From: Alphaproteobacteria bacterium | GTDB taxonomy: Bacteria; Pseudomonadota; Alphaproteobacteria; Micavibrionales; Micavibrionaceae | Assembly (NCBI GenBank): GCA_020443075.1 | Contig: JAGRIU010000029.1 | Location: forward strand, 62,001-126,000 | Direction of reading: 5' to 3' | Length of the DNA stretch: 64,000 nucleotides | Shown here: one piece after another, positions 16,314 to 24,898 of the stretch | How positions within the stretch are numbered: the stretch's first letter is position 1 | Layout of the letters: every line of letters begins with the position of its first letter | Notes under the pieces: model-generated | Seen by the model: only the letters and a program-made list of their open reading frames with translations | Database searches by the model: none | What the model was told of the DNA's origin: nothing | Program-made: the position numbers and the translations under genes

Positions 16314-16721
16314 GTGGCTCTTGTTATTGATCTCAAACCCGGTGAAAAGATTTTAGTCGGCGAAGCTGTCATCACGAATGATAAGCAGCGTACGCGCTTA
16401 CATATTGCCGGGGATGCTCCGATTATGCGCGAAAAAGACATCATGAAAGAAGACGAGGCGATACAAAGTCCTTGCTCTCGTATTTATTTCCTTGTTCAAT
16501 GCATGTATCTTTCGCGCGCGCCGGAGGAATATCACGATAAATATTTCGAACAAGTCAAGCTGGTTCAGGAGGCTGCGCCTTCATGCAAGATCTTTATTAT
16601 GCAGATTAACGATGAAATCATGGGGCGGCATTATTACAAGGCCCTCAAACTGTCCAAACAACTTATCGAGCATGAAAGGGAGTTGATCGGTTATGCCACC
16701 GCCAAATCCGCCGAACAATAA
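16314..16721 (+). CDS. flbT: Flagellin expression regulator FlbT
   Basis: FlbT is a small RNA-associated regulator that, in Caulobacter, lowers flagellin mRNA stability until the hook is complete. The 135-residue product reads MALVIDLKPGEKILVGEAVI and IYFLVQCMYLSRAPEEYHDKY, both typical of the family. The start is GTG at 16314, with AAAGGAAGG just upstream, and no ATG fits better. It overlaps flaF by 29 bases. Its own -10 (16261) and the terminator after flagellin allow expression independent of flagellin. Confidence 0.94.
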   Translation: MALVIDLKPGEKILVGEAVITNDKQRTRLHIAGDAPIMREKDIMKEDEAIQSPCSRIYFLVQCMYLSRAPEEYHDKYFEQVKLVQEAAPSCKIFIMQINDEIMGRHYYKALKLSKQLIEHERELIGYATAKSAEQ

Positions 16722-17106
16722 TCCTTACGCCAAAGCGGCCAGCGCTTATGGCGATAATGCGCGCAAGCACGCACCTGATCAGCGTGAGCTGGAGGCACGC
16801 GTGCTGTTAAAGGCTGCTCATATGCTTGGCGACTTGCAGGATAACTGGGAGAACCTTCACGGGGAAGCTCTGGAGAAGACCCTGAAATACAACCGGCAAA
16901 TCTGGATGATGTTTTACGATACGGCGCTGGAAAACCCTGAAGGCAACCGGCCCAATGATTTGCGGAGCAATATCATTAATCTGGCCAATTTTGTCTTTAA
17001 GCGCGAAGTCGAAATTATGACCGATCCGCAAAAGCAAAAGCTGGATGTGCTGATTAACATCAACAAGGAAATTGCCGCCGGTCTGATGACCAAGCCTGCG
17101 GAGTAA
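16693..17106 (+). CDS. flaF: Flagellar biosynthesis regulator FlaF
   Basis: FlaF acts with FlbT, and in Caulobacter it is needed for flagellin synthesis or secretion. The 137-residue product has YAKAASAYGDNARKHAPDQRELE (about 12-34), then NRQIWMMFYDTALENPEGNRP and DLRSNIINLANFVFKREVE, which fit the FlaF family closely. A proline/asparagine-rich N terminus (residues 2-10) arises from the overlap with flbT. The overlap of 29 bases implies translational coupling. It ends 9 bases before the convergent GH13 gene. Confidence 0.93.
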   Translation: MPPPNPPNNNPYAKAASAYGDNARKHAPDQRELEARVLLKAAHMLGDLQDNWENLHGEALEKTLKYNRQIWMMFYDTALENPEGNRPNDLRSNIINLANFVFKREVEIMTDPQKQKLDVLININKEIAAGLMTKPAE

Positions 17107-17114
17107 GCGTTTGT

Positions 17115-18893
17115 TTACGAGTGGTACGCGTGCGCATGTTGATGACTTTTTGCCTCATTCTCGACTTCAGCGGTATGATGTGCATGCGGCGCATAAGCCG
17201 GATCGCGCCGGAAGATCGCTTTCCAAGCCGTTACGGGTTCGCCCGCTCTTGTCGCATCAAAGCTGGCTTTCAACCCTGCTCTTTCTTGCCTCACATCCTC
17301 GTAGCAAACCTGCGGCATATAGACCGGACCGCATTCGGGTTTATTATTTAAGTAGAGTTCCAGTGTCCCCACGGGCTCTTCGGTTTCACGATCGGTGAGA
17401 GCGATGTTCATTCGCGCCAGGTTGTCGCCGACCCAGTCCACGGATTGCAGCGCAAAAATCGCGTCGGGCGCATTTAAAGATTGCTTGAATTCATTAATTT
17501 GCCGCATCCGCGCAGCAATGTTCAAAGGATGGCCTTCGGGCCGTTCTTCCATAAACCGTCTCCAAGACGCGGGATCGGTATCTTCTTTGTGAACTCCGAC
17601 CTGATCGGCGCAGAGTTCGTAGCCGAGTTGGGCATAATGCGCATTCCCTATCAATGCCGCTATCGCATAGTTTCGCACACAGATATCGGCAATGACAGGC
17701 TGCTTATCGGGTCTTTCATCATGCTCCAACAAGCTGGACGCGAACTGTGCAATAGTCGTTTCCATGTCATGATTATCCGGGAAACCGGCGCCGCCATAGA
17801 CGGAAATGTCCTGCATTTGGCGGACTTCATCAATGAACCAATGCGGGTCTTTGAGATTGAGCCAGGGCGCTGAAAGCATGGCGTGATCTATTCCCGGGCG
17901 CTCTTGCCCATCAACAATAATTTTTACATCGGCCAAACGCGGAATCAACTCTCGAGCGCCAACATCCTCGACACCCGCCAGCGTTTCGGCAATAGTGACC
18001 ATGCCGGGTTTGCTGTCGTGGGCGTGCTGGATTAACTCGGATAGCCAGTGCGGCGGCACCTTATAGGCAATATCAAGGCGTAGTCCCGTGAAGCCTAGAT
18101 CGATATCACGGTCAATTGTCTGCTTCCAATAGCCGGGAACAAAGTTTTCTCCGTCCTGATAACCGCGGACGAAAAAGTCATAGGCCTGCGGAGACGCATA
18201 ATTGATCTGCACCGTGTCATAGTCCGGCATGCCGTGATAATTCAGAGCATCAAAGTCGCGGTTACGGCAAAACTTGAAACAATACTCAGAGGGTTTTTCT
18301 CCCTCACGACCGTAGGATATCCCGATAATCTGTTTTGTTTGGTAATCTTCGTCCGGAAACTCAGGCTGGACTTGAGGCTTTTGGTCCTGAGGCTCGGCAT
18401 GTTTATCGACGACGATATATTGCCATTTTAGTCCCCGTTCCCGGCAGCTCCTTATCAGAGCTGTGATTTCGTCTGTTTCTGCCTGAACAATCGGATTATC
18501 GCGCGCGACGTGGTTAAAGACCTTGTCGGAAAACACCAGCATCCCTTCTTCGGCCATCTGGGCGTTAAAATGCTTGATATGCATTCTATCCAAAAACGAG
18601 CGGGCGACACCTGACGCATTTGGATCCGGGTGCGCACTCAACTCACGGCTAAAACGGAAATGCTGGCGCTCAGCATACAGGCTTCTTGAAACCTTTTGAT
18701 TATCTTTTCTGGGGTCTTCATACCCTATGCGCGTTGACTCGGTTAAGGGATTAAACCAAATCGCATTCGCCCCCATGGATTTTAGATGCCGGATCAACCA
18801 CGGACCATCCACATCATTGGCACCGGACCAATCTCTAATCGGCCCGAGCTTTCGGTGGTTGACGTTACATATAACCAGATTCTGCGCTTGCAA
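17115..18893 (-). CDS. GH13 (alpha-amylase family) glycosidase or transglycosidase
   Basis: The 592-residue product is an alpha-amylase-fold protein. Conserved region I appears as DKVFNHVA (about 123-130). The catalytic aspartate lies in GLRLDIAYK (Asp274), the acid/base glutamate in TIAETLAG (Glu303), and the transition-state aspartate in DNHDMET (Asp376). All three GH13 catalytic residues are therefore present. There is no signal peptide, so it is probably cytoplasmic. Its substrate cannot be told. The Asp/Glu context reminds me of the maltosyltransferase (GlgE) side of the family, but weakly. The C terminus is His-rich. It sits alone between flaF and a FlaG-like gene, an unexpected place for a carbohydrate enzyme. 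Confidence 0.8.
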   Translation of the reverse strand: MQAQNLVICNVNHRKLGPIRDWSGANDVDGPWLIRHLKSMGANAIWFNPLTESTRIGYEDPRKDNQKVSRSLYAERQHFRFSRELSAHPDPNASGVARSFLDRMHIKHFNAQMAEEGMLVFSDKVFNHVARDNPIVQAETDEITALIRSCRERGLKWQYIVVDKHAEPQDQKPQVQPEFPDEDYQTKQIIGISYGREGEKPSEYCFKFCRNRDFDALNYHGMPDYDTVQINYASPQAYDFFVRGYQDGENFVPGYWKQTIDRDIDLGFTGLRLDIAYKVPPHWLSELIQHAHDSKPGMVTIAETLAGVEDVGARELIPRLADVKIIVDGQERPGIDHAMLSAPWLNLKDPHWFIDEVRQMQDISVYGGAGFPDNHDMETTIAQFASSLLEHDERPDKQPVIADICVRNYAIAALIGNAHYAQLGYELCADQVGVHKEDTDPASWRRFMEERPEGHPLNIAARMRQINEFKQSLNAPDAIFALQSVDWVGDNLARMNIALTDRETEEPVGTLELYLNNKPECGPVYMPQVCYEDVRQERAGLKASFDATRAGEPVTAWKAIFRRDPAYAPHAHHTAEVENEAKSHQHAHAYHS

Positions 18894-19117
18894 TGCTTTC
18901 TACCCTTTATGTCAGCGAATTCCATTTAAACAAACACACCCTAATATGAACTATAATTACAATAACTATTCTTTTTTAGTAATTTTTTATGCTTTTTTTA
19001 TTCTGTACACGACTTTTTATTGTGCAAAGCACCAAAGTCGCAGCCAGCCTTGCGTTTGCACGTATCGCTTAAAATATTTTTTTTCCGGAAACTATTTCAA
19101 AGACGTCAAAAAGGCAT

Positions 19118-19140
19118 AAAAAAAGCCCCCTCGGGAGCCT
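19118..19140 (-). terminator. Terminator of FlaG-like gene
   Basis: On the minus strand AGGCTCCC-GAG-GGGGGCTT (with G-U pairs) is followed by a T-run, 26 bases after the stop codon. Confidence 0.8.
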
Positions 19141-19165
19141 GCATATCGAGCGATATGGCCACTTT

Positions 19166-19687
19166 TTAAGCCGTCAAACTCACCGCACCGCCAGCCGGGG
19201 GTTGCCCCGCTTGCGCGCCGATACTTAAAGCTGCGATGGCCGCCTGGGCAACGCCTGCGCCAAGAGACTGCGACGGTGCGTCGGAGGCCTGAACAACGGT
19301 CACGACGCCCAAAGACCCACTATCCCCAGCCGAACCGCCCGAAGATGAAGCGGATTCAATGGCGCCGTCATCATCCCCGCCTCCGTGAATTTGCCTTAAT
19401 TCGGCTTGCAGACGCGCCGCTTCTTCAATTCTACGGGCGCGCAGCGTCGATTCGGACGGGAATTGCTTAAGAACATCCCCCGTATCCGAGTCGCGAATCT
19501 GAATTACGGCTTTCCGGTAGTTATTATCAACGGAAATATACGGGCTGATGTACGGTGCAACAGGGGCACGGGCTACGGCTTCAATATTCTCTGGATTAGC
19601 CGCAAAAGAGCGCGCAGTGGAGCTTTGCTCCGCTACGTGGCGAAGAACCGAGGTGTTCACAACTACTGAACCAACAGTTTCAACCAT
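19166..19687 (-). CDS. FlaG-like flagellar protein
   Basis: The 173-residue product has a compact segment ISVDNNYRKAVIQIRDSDTG followed by DVLKQFPSE (about 50-78), which matches the FlaG pattern (beta-strands, then D-x-E/D-TG-x-V-I/L-x-Q-x-P). The remainder is low-complexity Ser/Gly/Ala and is much longer than classical FlaG. FlaG proteins affect filament length in other bacteria, and a similar role here is inferred only. It has its own promoter (19746-19774), a leader hairpin, AGGAG before the ATG and its own terminator, so it is a single-gene unit between flagellar operons. Confidence 0.6.
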   Translation of the reverse strand: MVETVGSVVVNTSVLRHVAEQSSTARSFAANPENIEAVARAPVAPYISPYISVDNNYRKAVIQIRDSDTGDVLKQFPSESTLRARRIEEAARLQAELRQIHGGGDDDGAIESASSSGGSAGDSGSLGVVTVVQASDAPSQSLGAGVAQAAIAALSIGAQAGQPPAGGAVSLTA

Positions 19688-19702
19688 TTGTTACTCCTAA
19701 CC

Positions 19703-19729
19703 GCCCAGAAAAACCCTATAATTCTGGGC
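19703..19729 (-). promoter_or_regulatory. Leader hairpin upstream of FlaG-like gene
   Basis: GCCCAGAA (19703-19710) and TTCTGGGC (19722-19729) are perfect 8-base complements around an 11-base loop. In the minus-strand mRNA the hairpin lies within the first 40 bases and just upstream of the ribosome binding site. Confidence 0.5.
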
Positions 19730-19745
19730 ATACTACCCTAGTATC

Positions 19746-19774
19746 ATATTAACGCAACTTAGAGCAAAAGTCAA
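19746..19774 (-). promoter_or_regulatory. Sigma-70-type promoter of FlaG-like gene
   Basis: The minus strand reads TTGACT, a 17-base spacer, then TAATAT, which would start transcription near 19739. Confidence 0.6.
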
Positions 19775-20050
19775 CACCTGTTTTCATAATTTTTTCCTTA
19801 TTCACAACAAAAAGATGAAAACTTGAAGGGCTCCCCCACCCCCTTCTTTTCACCCCGATTCGGCCCGCCATAGCAAAGGATTTCAAAAAAGACTATACTT
19901 AAAGGATAGAGTGTTTGCATGTTTTGTAAACTTGATTCATATTATAAAGAGCATATGGCTGTGAGTACCGCCCTTTTCCGTCATGGGCTCTCAGGAAAGC
20001 AGAGGTCTGTCCGCGCGGGACAGGCTATTCAATAAAAAGGATTAAAGATA

Positions 20051-21685
20051 TTGAGCAGTTTTGCAGATACCATTAGACAACTCGGGGCGCCGCGCCTGGC
20101 TATCATGGCCGCTATCATGGCGGGGATGGTGCTGTTTTTTATTTTCGTTTCCCTGCGCGTTTCCACGCCGCCGATGAAGATGCTCTATTCCGAACTCTCC
20201 TCAGCCGACTCCGGTGCGATTGCCGCTAAACTGGAAGAGAGCCAAATTCCGTATGAGGCCTCGATCGACGGCTCGCAGATTATGGTTCCGGAAGACGAAG
20301 TTGGCCGCGCGCGCTTGTTATTGGCCGAGGCCGGATTGCCGAACGGCGGCTCCATGGGGTATGAGCTGTTTGACGAGCAATCAAGTTTCGGGACAACGAA
20401 CTTCGTTCAGAATATTAATCAGGTGCGGGCGCTGGAAGGTGAGCTCGCGCGCACGATCAGCTCTTTGGACAGTGTGCGCAGCGCCCGCGTTCACCTTGTC
20501 CTCCCGCAACGTGAGCTTTTTAGCCGAGAGAGCCGCAGCTCAAGCGCCAGCGTTTATCTGGGCGTGCGCCCCGGTGCGCAGGTCGAGCGGGAAAATATCT
20601 ACGCTATCCAGTCTTTGGTGGCTTCGGCCGTTCCCGATTTAAAAGCCTCGAATGTGACGATCATCGACAGCAACGGGAATTTGCTGGCGCGCGGCGGGCA
20701 AGACGGCGAAGCCAATCAGATGACGGTCAAGGCCGAAGAAATGCGCCGCAGCTATGAAGGACAGTTGACCAGCAAAATCGAAGATCAGGTGAGCCGCGTT
20801 GTCGGTTTTGGGAATGTGCGGGCGATCGTCACGGCGGAGATGAATTTTGACCGCATCAGCACAAATGAAGAGCTCTATGACCCGGAGGGGCAGGTTTTGC
20901 GGTCTTCTCAAGTCACTTCCGAATCCTCGACCGAGCGCGACACGACAGGACAGGATGTCTCGGTGGCGAACAATCTGCCCGGCGTTGGCGGGGACTTGCT
21001 GGGCGGGGATCAACCTTCTGCCGAGAATAACCGCTCGGAAGAAGTGACGAATTTCGAGATCAGCAAAACCATCCGCAGCGTTGTGCGCGAGGTTGGCGAA
21101 ATCAATAAACTGTCCATCGCGGTGTTGGTGGACGGGCGCTATAACACCGATGAAGAGGGCAATAAGACTTATCAGGAACGTTCGCCCGAAGAAATTGCGC
21201 AGATCGAGGAGCTGGTGAAAAGCGCGGTCGGATATGACGAAGAACGCGGCGATGTCATTACCGTTAAAAATATGCAATTCGCCGAAGTTGATACTGACGA
21301 GGAATTCATTGACGACAATCTCATTCTGGGCTTTCCGAAAAGCGATTTGATTGATGCCGCCGAGCTGATTTTGATCTTTATTATGGTGATTTTGGTCATC
21401 TTGCTGGTGCTGCAGCCCATGGTCAAGAAACTGCTGGAAAACACCTCTATGGAGCGTATGGACCCTGATCTGGAGATGGACTTGCTGGCGGCGCGGCAGG
21501 AGACCCCTGCTCTGTCCAGCCCGGAAATGTACGAAGAGGAACCTGAAGAAGAATCTCTTATTAATATCGGTGGGGTTGAAGGCAAGGTTAAGTCGTCTTC
21601 TATTAAAAAAGTCGAAGAGATTGTCGAAAATTATCCGAACGAAACCGTGTCGGTTATCCGCAGTTGGATGACACAGGATGGCTAA
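20051..21685 (+). CDS. fliF: Flagellar MS-ring protein FliF
   Basis: FliF forms the MS ring, the membrane foundation of the basal body. The 544-residue product has membrane helices at about 15-36 and about 435-455. Between them are the ring-building domains, with ELARTISSLDSVRSARVHLV and SASVYLGVRPGAQ. The C-terminal cytoplasmic tail ends NYPNETVSVIRSWM, the FliG-binding segment. I accept TTG at 20051 as start because AAGGATTAAAGATA precedes it and the first residues (SSFADTIRQLG) fit the family. It opens the fliF-G-H-N-motA-flbD run, all on the same strand. Confidence 0.95.
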   Translation: MSSFADTIRQLGAPRLAIMAAIMAGMVLFFIFVSLRVSTPPMKMLYSELSSADSGAIAAKLEESQIPYEASIDGSQIMVPEDEVGRARLLLAEAGLPNGGSMGYELFDEQSSFGTTNFVQNINQVRALEGELARTISSLDSVRSARVHLVLPQRELFSRESRSSSASVYLGVRPGAQVERENIYAIQSLVASAVPDLKASNVTIIDSNGNLLARGGQDGEANQMTVKAEEMRRSYEGQLTSKIEDQVSRVVGFGNVRAIVTAEMNFDRISTNEELYDPEGQVLRSSQVTSESSTERDTTGQDVSVANNLPGVGGDLLGGDQPSAENNRSEEVTNFEISKTIRSVVREVGEINKLSIAVLVDGRYNTDEEGNKTYQERSPEEIAQIEELVKSAVGYDEERGDVITVKNMQFAEVDTDEEFIDDNLILGFPKSDLIDAAELILIFIMVILVILLVLQPMVKKLLENTSMERMDPDLEMDLLAARQETPALSSPEMYEEEPEEESLINIGGVEGKVKSSSIKKVEEIVENYPNETVSVIRSWMTQDG

Positions 21686-21717
21686 AGGTTTTGTTTTAAT
21701 AACGGGGATGTAAGCGC

Positions 21718-22737
21718 ATGCGGGTACGCGAGGATTACAGGACATTAACGGGCGCCGAGAAGGCTGCGATTTTGATGCTTTCTTTGGGAGAAGATCAAAC
21801 GGCAAAGCTGTTTGAACAGATGGACGATGATGAAATCCTCGAAATCTCCCAAACGATTGCCGGGCTGGGGAAGGTCAGTCCGACGGTCGTCGAGCGGTTG
21901 TTTGTGGACTTTGCCGAGCAAATGTCTTCGACCAATGCTCTGGTGGGGACACAAGATAGTACGGCGCGTTTGCTGGCGCGCGCCGGTCTGAATGATGAGC
22001 GGATCAACAACATTATGGAGGAAATCCGCGGTCCGGCGGGCCGGACCATGTGGGATAAGCTCGGGAATGTGAACGAAGAGATTCTGGCGACGTTCCTGCA
22101 AAAAGAATATCCGCAAACTGTATCGGTTGTGTTGTCGAAAATTTCTACCGATCACGCCGCGCGCGTACTGGCTCTTTTACCTGAAAATTTTGCGATGGAA
22201 GTCATCAACCGCATGTTGCGGATGGAAGCCGTGCAAAAAGATATTCTGGACGAGGTTGAACGCACTTTGCGTCAGGAATTCATGACCAATCTGGCGCGCA
22301 CACAGAAAAAAGATTCTCACGAGTTGATCGCCGAAATTTTCAACTCTTTGGAACGCTCTGTCGAAACCCGGTTTATGGAAGAATTGGAGAAAATTTCGCC
22401 GGATGCGGCCGAGAAAATCCGTTCGCTCATGTTTACCTTCGAAGATCTGGTCAATCTGGATCCGGCGTCCGTGCAAACGCTTATTCGCGCTGTTGATAAG
22501 GAAAAACTGCCTGCGGCTCTTAAAGGCGCGACCGATGCGATCAAGGATCTATTCTTCTCGAATATGTCCGAGCGTGCGGCCAAGATTATGAAGGAAGACA
22601 TGGCCGCCATGGGGCCTGTGCGCTTGCGTGATGTTGAGGAGGCCCAGCAATATATCGTCAACGTTGCCAAAGACCTTGAGTCCAGAGGCGAGATTACAAT
22701 CGCCAGCGGCGAAGGCGATGACGAACTGATCTATTAA
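21718..22737 (+). CDS. fliG: Flagellar motor switch protein FliG
   Basis: FliG is the rotor component that contacts the stator and transmits torque. The 339-residue product has an N-terminal FliF-binding domain beginning [20 protein letters not shown], a middle domain with [14 protein letters not shown], and a C-terminal domain with [20 protein letters not shown] followed by [13 protein letters not shown], where the charged torque residues lie. Length is normal. It follows fliF by 32 bases. A small hairpin plus T-run lies between fliG and fliH and may reduce downstream expression. Confidence 0.96.
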   Translation: MRVREDYRTLTGAEKAAILMLSLGEDQTAKLFEQMDDDEILEISQTIAGLGKVSPTVVERLFVDFAEQMSSTNALVGTQDSTARLLARAGLNDERINNIMEEIRGPAGRTMWDKLGNVNEEILATFLQKEYPQTVSVVLSKISTDHAARVLALLPENFAMEVINRMLRMEAVQKDILDEVERTLRQEFMTNLARTQKKDSHELIAEIFNSLERSVETRFMEELEKISPDAAEKIRSLMFTFEDLVNLDPASVQTLIRAVDKEKLPAALKGATDAIKDLFFSNMSERAAKIMKEDMAAMGPVRLRDVEEAQQYIVNVAKDLESRGEITIASGEGDDELIY

Positions 22738-22744
22738 TCAAAGA

Positions 22745-22777
22745 CGGCTTTGTTGAGCCGCCTATTTTGCTTTTTTT
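22745..22777 (+). terminator. Weak hairpin and T-run between fliG and fliH
   Basis: CGGCT (22745-22749) and AGCCG (22756-22760) close a 6-base loop, and seven Ts follow after a 10-base gap. Because fliH begins directly after, it more likely attenuates than terminates. Confidence 0.35.
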
Positions 22778-22782
22778 AAAAA

Positions 22783-23553
22783 ATGACCCACGACGACCCG
22801 GAGACGATCGAGAAGAAGTTTTTTTTTGATGCTCATGTTTTTGACGAAGGACATGAGGAGGAGGAAGGGCCGCCGCCTGAACCCATGTTTTCTGCAGAAG
22901 AGCTTGATCAGGCTCGCGCGGACGGGTTTAAAAAAGGTTTTGATCAGGCTACGCAGGAAGAGCAAACAAACCGCAAGCAGATTTTGACCGAAACCCTCAA
23001 CCATATCGGGGGAGAAATGGGCAAGCTTTTGGCCGCCGAACATTTGCGGGAAAAGCGTTATGAGCAAGAAGCTCTGCATCTGGTTTTGCGAATCTTTAAA
23101 TCCGTATTTCCGTTTTATGCCGATCGATGCGGTTTTGAAGAATTAAAGGCGGCTCTGCAATCCATTTTGGAAAAACACCGGCAGACGCCGCAGATTTCTG
23201 TTTTTGTTACCCCCGATATGGCGCAAGGCGTTGAAGGCTTTCTCAAGGCGCTGCCCGGACAAGAGCAGGGCTTTGTTTTCAGCGTTCACAGCGATGAAAC
23301 CATTACAGATCATAGCTGCCGTATATTGTGGGAAGATGGCGGAGCTATGCATAATCCACAGTCTGTAGCCAATGATATCTTAACAATCCTTGAGCAAACT
23401 CTTGCAGAGGATGGTTTTACACGTCATGATAAGGAAGAACCTGAAACACTTCAGGATGCTTTGCTGCAAAAAGATGATGCGGCGCCAACCGAGGAGGCTC
23501 AGGTCGAGCCGCAGGACTCCCCTGCCCCTGACGAGACTGGAGACACGCCATGA
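22783..23553 (+). CDS. fliH: Flagellar export ATPase regulator FliH
   Basis: FliH anchors and regulates the export ATPase FliI. The 256-residue product has an acidic N terminus, a helical segment with EELDQARADGFKKGFDQATQ, and a C-terminal region of the FliH/V-type stalk kind (about 90-215). Identification rests on this helical organisation and the position between fliG and fliN, where alphaproteobacteria usually have fliH (flbE in Caulobacter). No clear Shine-Dalgarno sequence precedes the ATG, only an A/T run, so translation may be weak. The tail (about 216-256) is acidic and proline-rich. The stop overlaps the fliN start by four bases. Confidence 0.8.
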   Translation: MTHDDPETIEKKFFFDAHVFDEGHEEEEGPPPEPMFSAEELDQARADGFKKGFDQATQEEQTNRKQILTETLNHIGGEMGKLLAAEHLREKRYEQEALHLVLRIFKSVFPFYADRCGFEELKAALQSILEKHRQTPQISVFVTPDMAQGVEGFLKALPGQEQGFVFSVHSDETITDHSCRILWEDGGAMHNPQSVANDILTILEQTLAEDGFTRHDKEEPETLQDALLQKDDAAPTEEAQVEPQDSPAPDETGDTP

Positions 23554-23984
23554 GTGATGAAAGCGAAACCAATCAGGATGACATCGACAAGATGTTCGAT
23601 GAAGGTGGTGATGATACGAGTAGCGGTGGCGCAGACGGTGGCGCAGCGGGTGGCGGCTCTCTTAACCTGAGCGAAATAGAGGCAGCGGAAGGGGCTGATC
23701 AGACGCCGCAGCAAAATTATGCCGTTGGCGAGCCCATGGCTAGCGATGTCAGCGCTATTTACGATATTCCGGTGCAGATTTCCGCCGTGCTGGGGCGTTC
23801 AACCATGCAAGTCAGCCAGCTTCTGAAACTGGGGCGGGGCGCGGTTGTCGAACTGGATCGCAAGGTCGGTGAAGCGATTGATATTTATGTGAATAACCGT
23901 CTGGTGGCACGCGGCGAGGTCGTTGTTGTCGAGGACAAACTCGGTGTGACGATGACCGAGATTGTCAAATCGGACCGGAGCTAA
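23550..23984 (+). CDS. fliN: Flagellar motor switch protein FliN
   Basis: FliN completes the C ring below FliM and helps target export cargo. The 144-residue product has an acidic, Gly-rich N terminus including DDIDKMF, and the conserved C-terminal surface-presentation domain from about 67 on, with VSQLLKLGRGAVVELDRKVG and VVVVEDKLGVTMTEIV. The ATG overlaps the fliH stop (ATGA), indicating coupling. fliM itself is not adjacent: it lies at the start of the window on the other strand. Confidence 0.95.
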   Translation: MSDESETNQDDIDKMFDEGGDDTSSGGADGGAAGGGSLNLSEIEAAEGADQTPQQNYAVGEPMASDVSAIYDIPVQISAVLGRSTMQVSQLLKLGRGAVVELDRKVGEAIDIYVNNRLVARGEVVVVEDKLGVTMTEIVKSDRS

Positions 23985-24037
23985 GCTGAGTTTGTATTTT
24001 ACTTGTTTGAGAAAGACATTCAGGAATTCATAAGAAC

Positions 24038-24874
24038 ATGAGTGATGCGCCGCCAACCACCGCTAGTCCTGCGCCGAATATACGCATTGAAAGTTCACAG
24101 CCGACCGTTGATCTGGCCACGGTTTTAGGGCTTGTTTTTGCCGTTGGTCTGATCGTCATAGCGATTGCCATGGGGCAGAGCGATGCTTCGTTTTTTAACG
24201 TCCCGTCCTTGTTGATTGTTTTGTTGGGCACTTTGGCGGCAACGGCGATTTCTTATTCCGGTGAAGAACTGGCTAATGCCGGCAATATTATTGCTCATTC
24301 TATTGTTGTGAGTAAACGTGATCCTGCAAAGCTGGCCGAAGCCTTGCTGGATACGGCCGTGCTGGCCAAAAGCAAAGGCATATTGAGTCTAGCTTCGTTT
24401 GACCGGGAATTTGCCAAGGATGCTTTCCTTAAAAATGCCGTTCAACTGGTGATGGACGGGTACGAGCCGAAGGATATAGACTTTTTCCTGACGCAGGAAA
24501 TTGACGCCGAATCCGAACGGCAAAAACGCTCAGCCGGGATCACGCGCCGCGCTTCGGAAGTGGCGCCGTCGATGGGATTGATCGGAACGCTCGTGGGGCT
24601 TGTGCAGATGCTGGCCGATCTAGAAAACCCGGAAACAATCGGTCCGGCGATGGCGGTGGCGCTGCTAACGACGTTTTACGGGGCCATTTTGGGGACGATC
24701 GTGATGGCGCCTTTGGCCGTAAAACTGGAGAAGCGCCACAGCGACAGCTTTTTAATCAAAACCATGATCAAACTGACGGCTGTTTCACTTGCGCGGCAAG
24801 ATAACCCGCGTAAGCTTGAAATGCTGCTCAACGCCGAACTGCCGGCCGCCAAGCGTATCCGGTATTTTGATTAG
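24038..24874 (+). CDS. motA: MotA/PomA-family flagellar stator protein
   Basis: This is the stator subunit that, with MotB/PomB, forms an ion channel driving rotation. The 278-residue product starts, after a 23-residue polar extension, with DLATVLGLVFAVGLIVIAIA and NVPSLLIVLLGTLAAT, reminiscent of the PomA branch. The cytoplasmic loop has RRASEVAPSMGLIGTLVGLV followed by PAMAVALLTTFYGAILG, the third and fourth membrane segments. No motB follows, so the partner is elsewhere. PomA-like features hint at sodium use, but ion choice cannot be decided from this subunit. It lies 53 bases after fliN and 24 before flbD. Confidence 0.93.
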   Translation: MSDAPPTTASPAPNIRIESSQPTVDLATVLGLVFAVGLIVIAIAMGQSDASFFNVPSLLIVLLGTLAATAISYSGEELANAGNIIAHSIVVSKRDPAKLAEALLDTAVLAKSKGILSLASFDREFAKDAFLKNAVQLVMDGYEPKDIDFFLTQEIDAESERQKRSAGITRRASEVAPSMGLIGTLVGLVQMLADLENPETIGPAMAVALLTTFYGAILGTIVMAPLAVKLEKRHSDSFLIKTMIKLTAVSLARQDNPRKLEMLLNAELPAAKRIRYFD

Positions 24875-24898
24875 GGTTTTATAAAAGAAGAGTCGAGT

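Larger units (their letters stand above)
19688..20050. other. Divergent FlaG-like / fliF intergenic region
   Basis: The gap holds the minus-strand promoter and hairpin of the FlaG-like gene. From about 19870 to 19950 it also holds AT-rich sequence (TATACT at 19893, TATTAT at 19940) where a fliF promoter probably lies, though I cannot assign one convincingly. No sigma-54 GG-N10-GC element is visible and no small gene is evident. Confidence 0.5.

Noticed and set aside
18894-19117. AT-rich tract between the GH13 gene and the FlaG-like terminator
   Set aside because: A plus-strand ORF through it (18727-19119) mostly mirrors the GH13 gene and has no clear start, so no gene is called. It probably holds the GH13 promoter.
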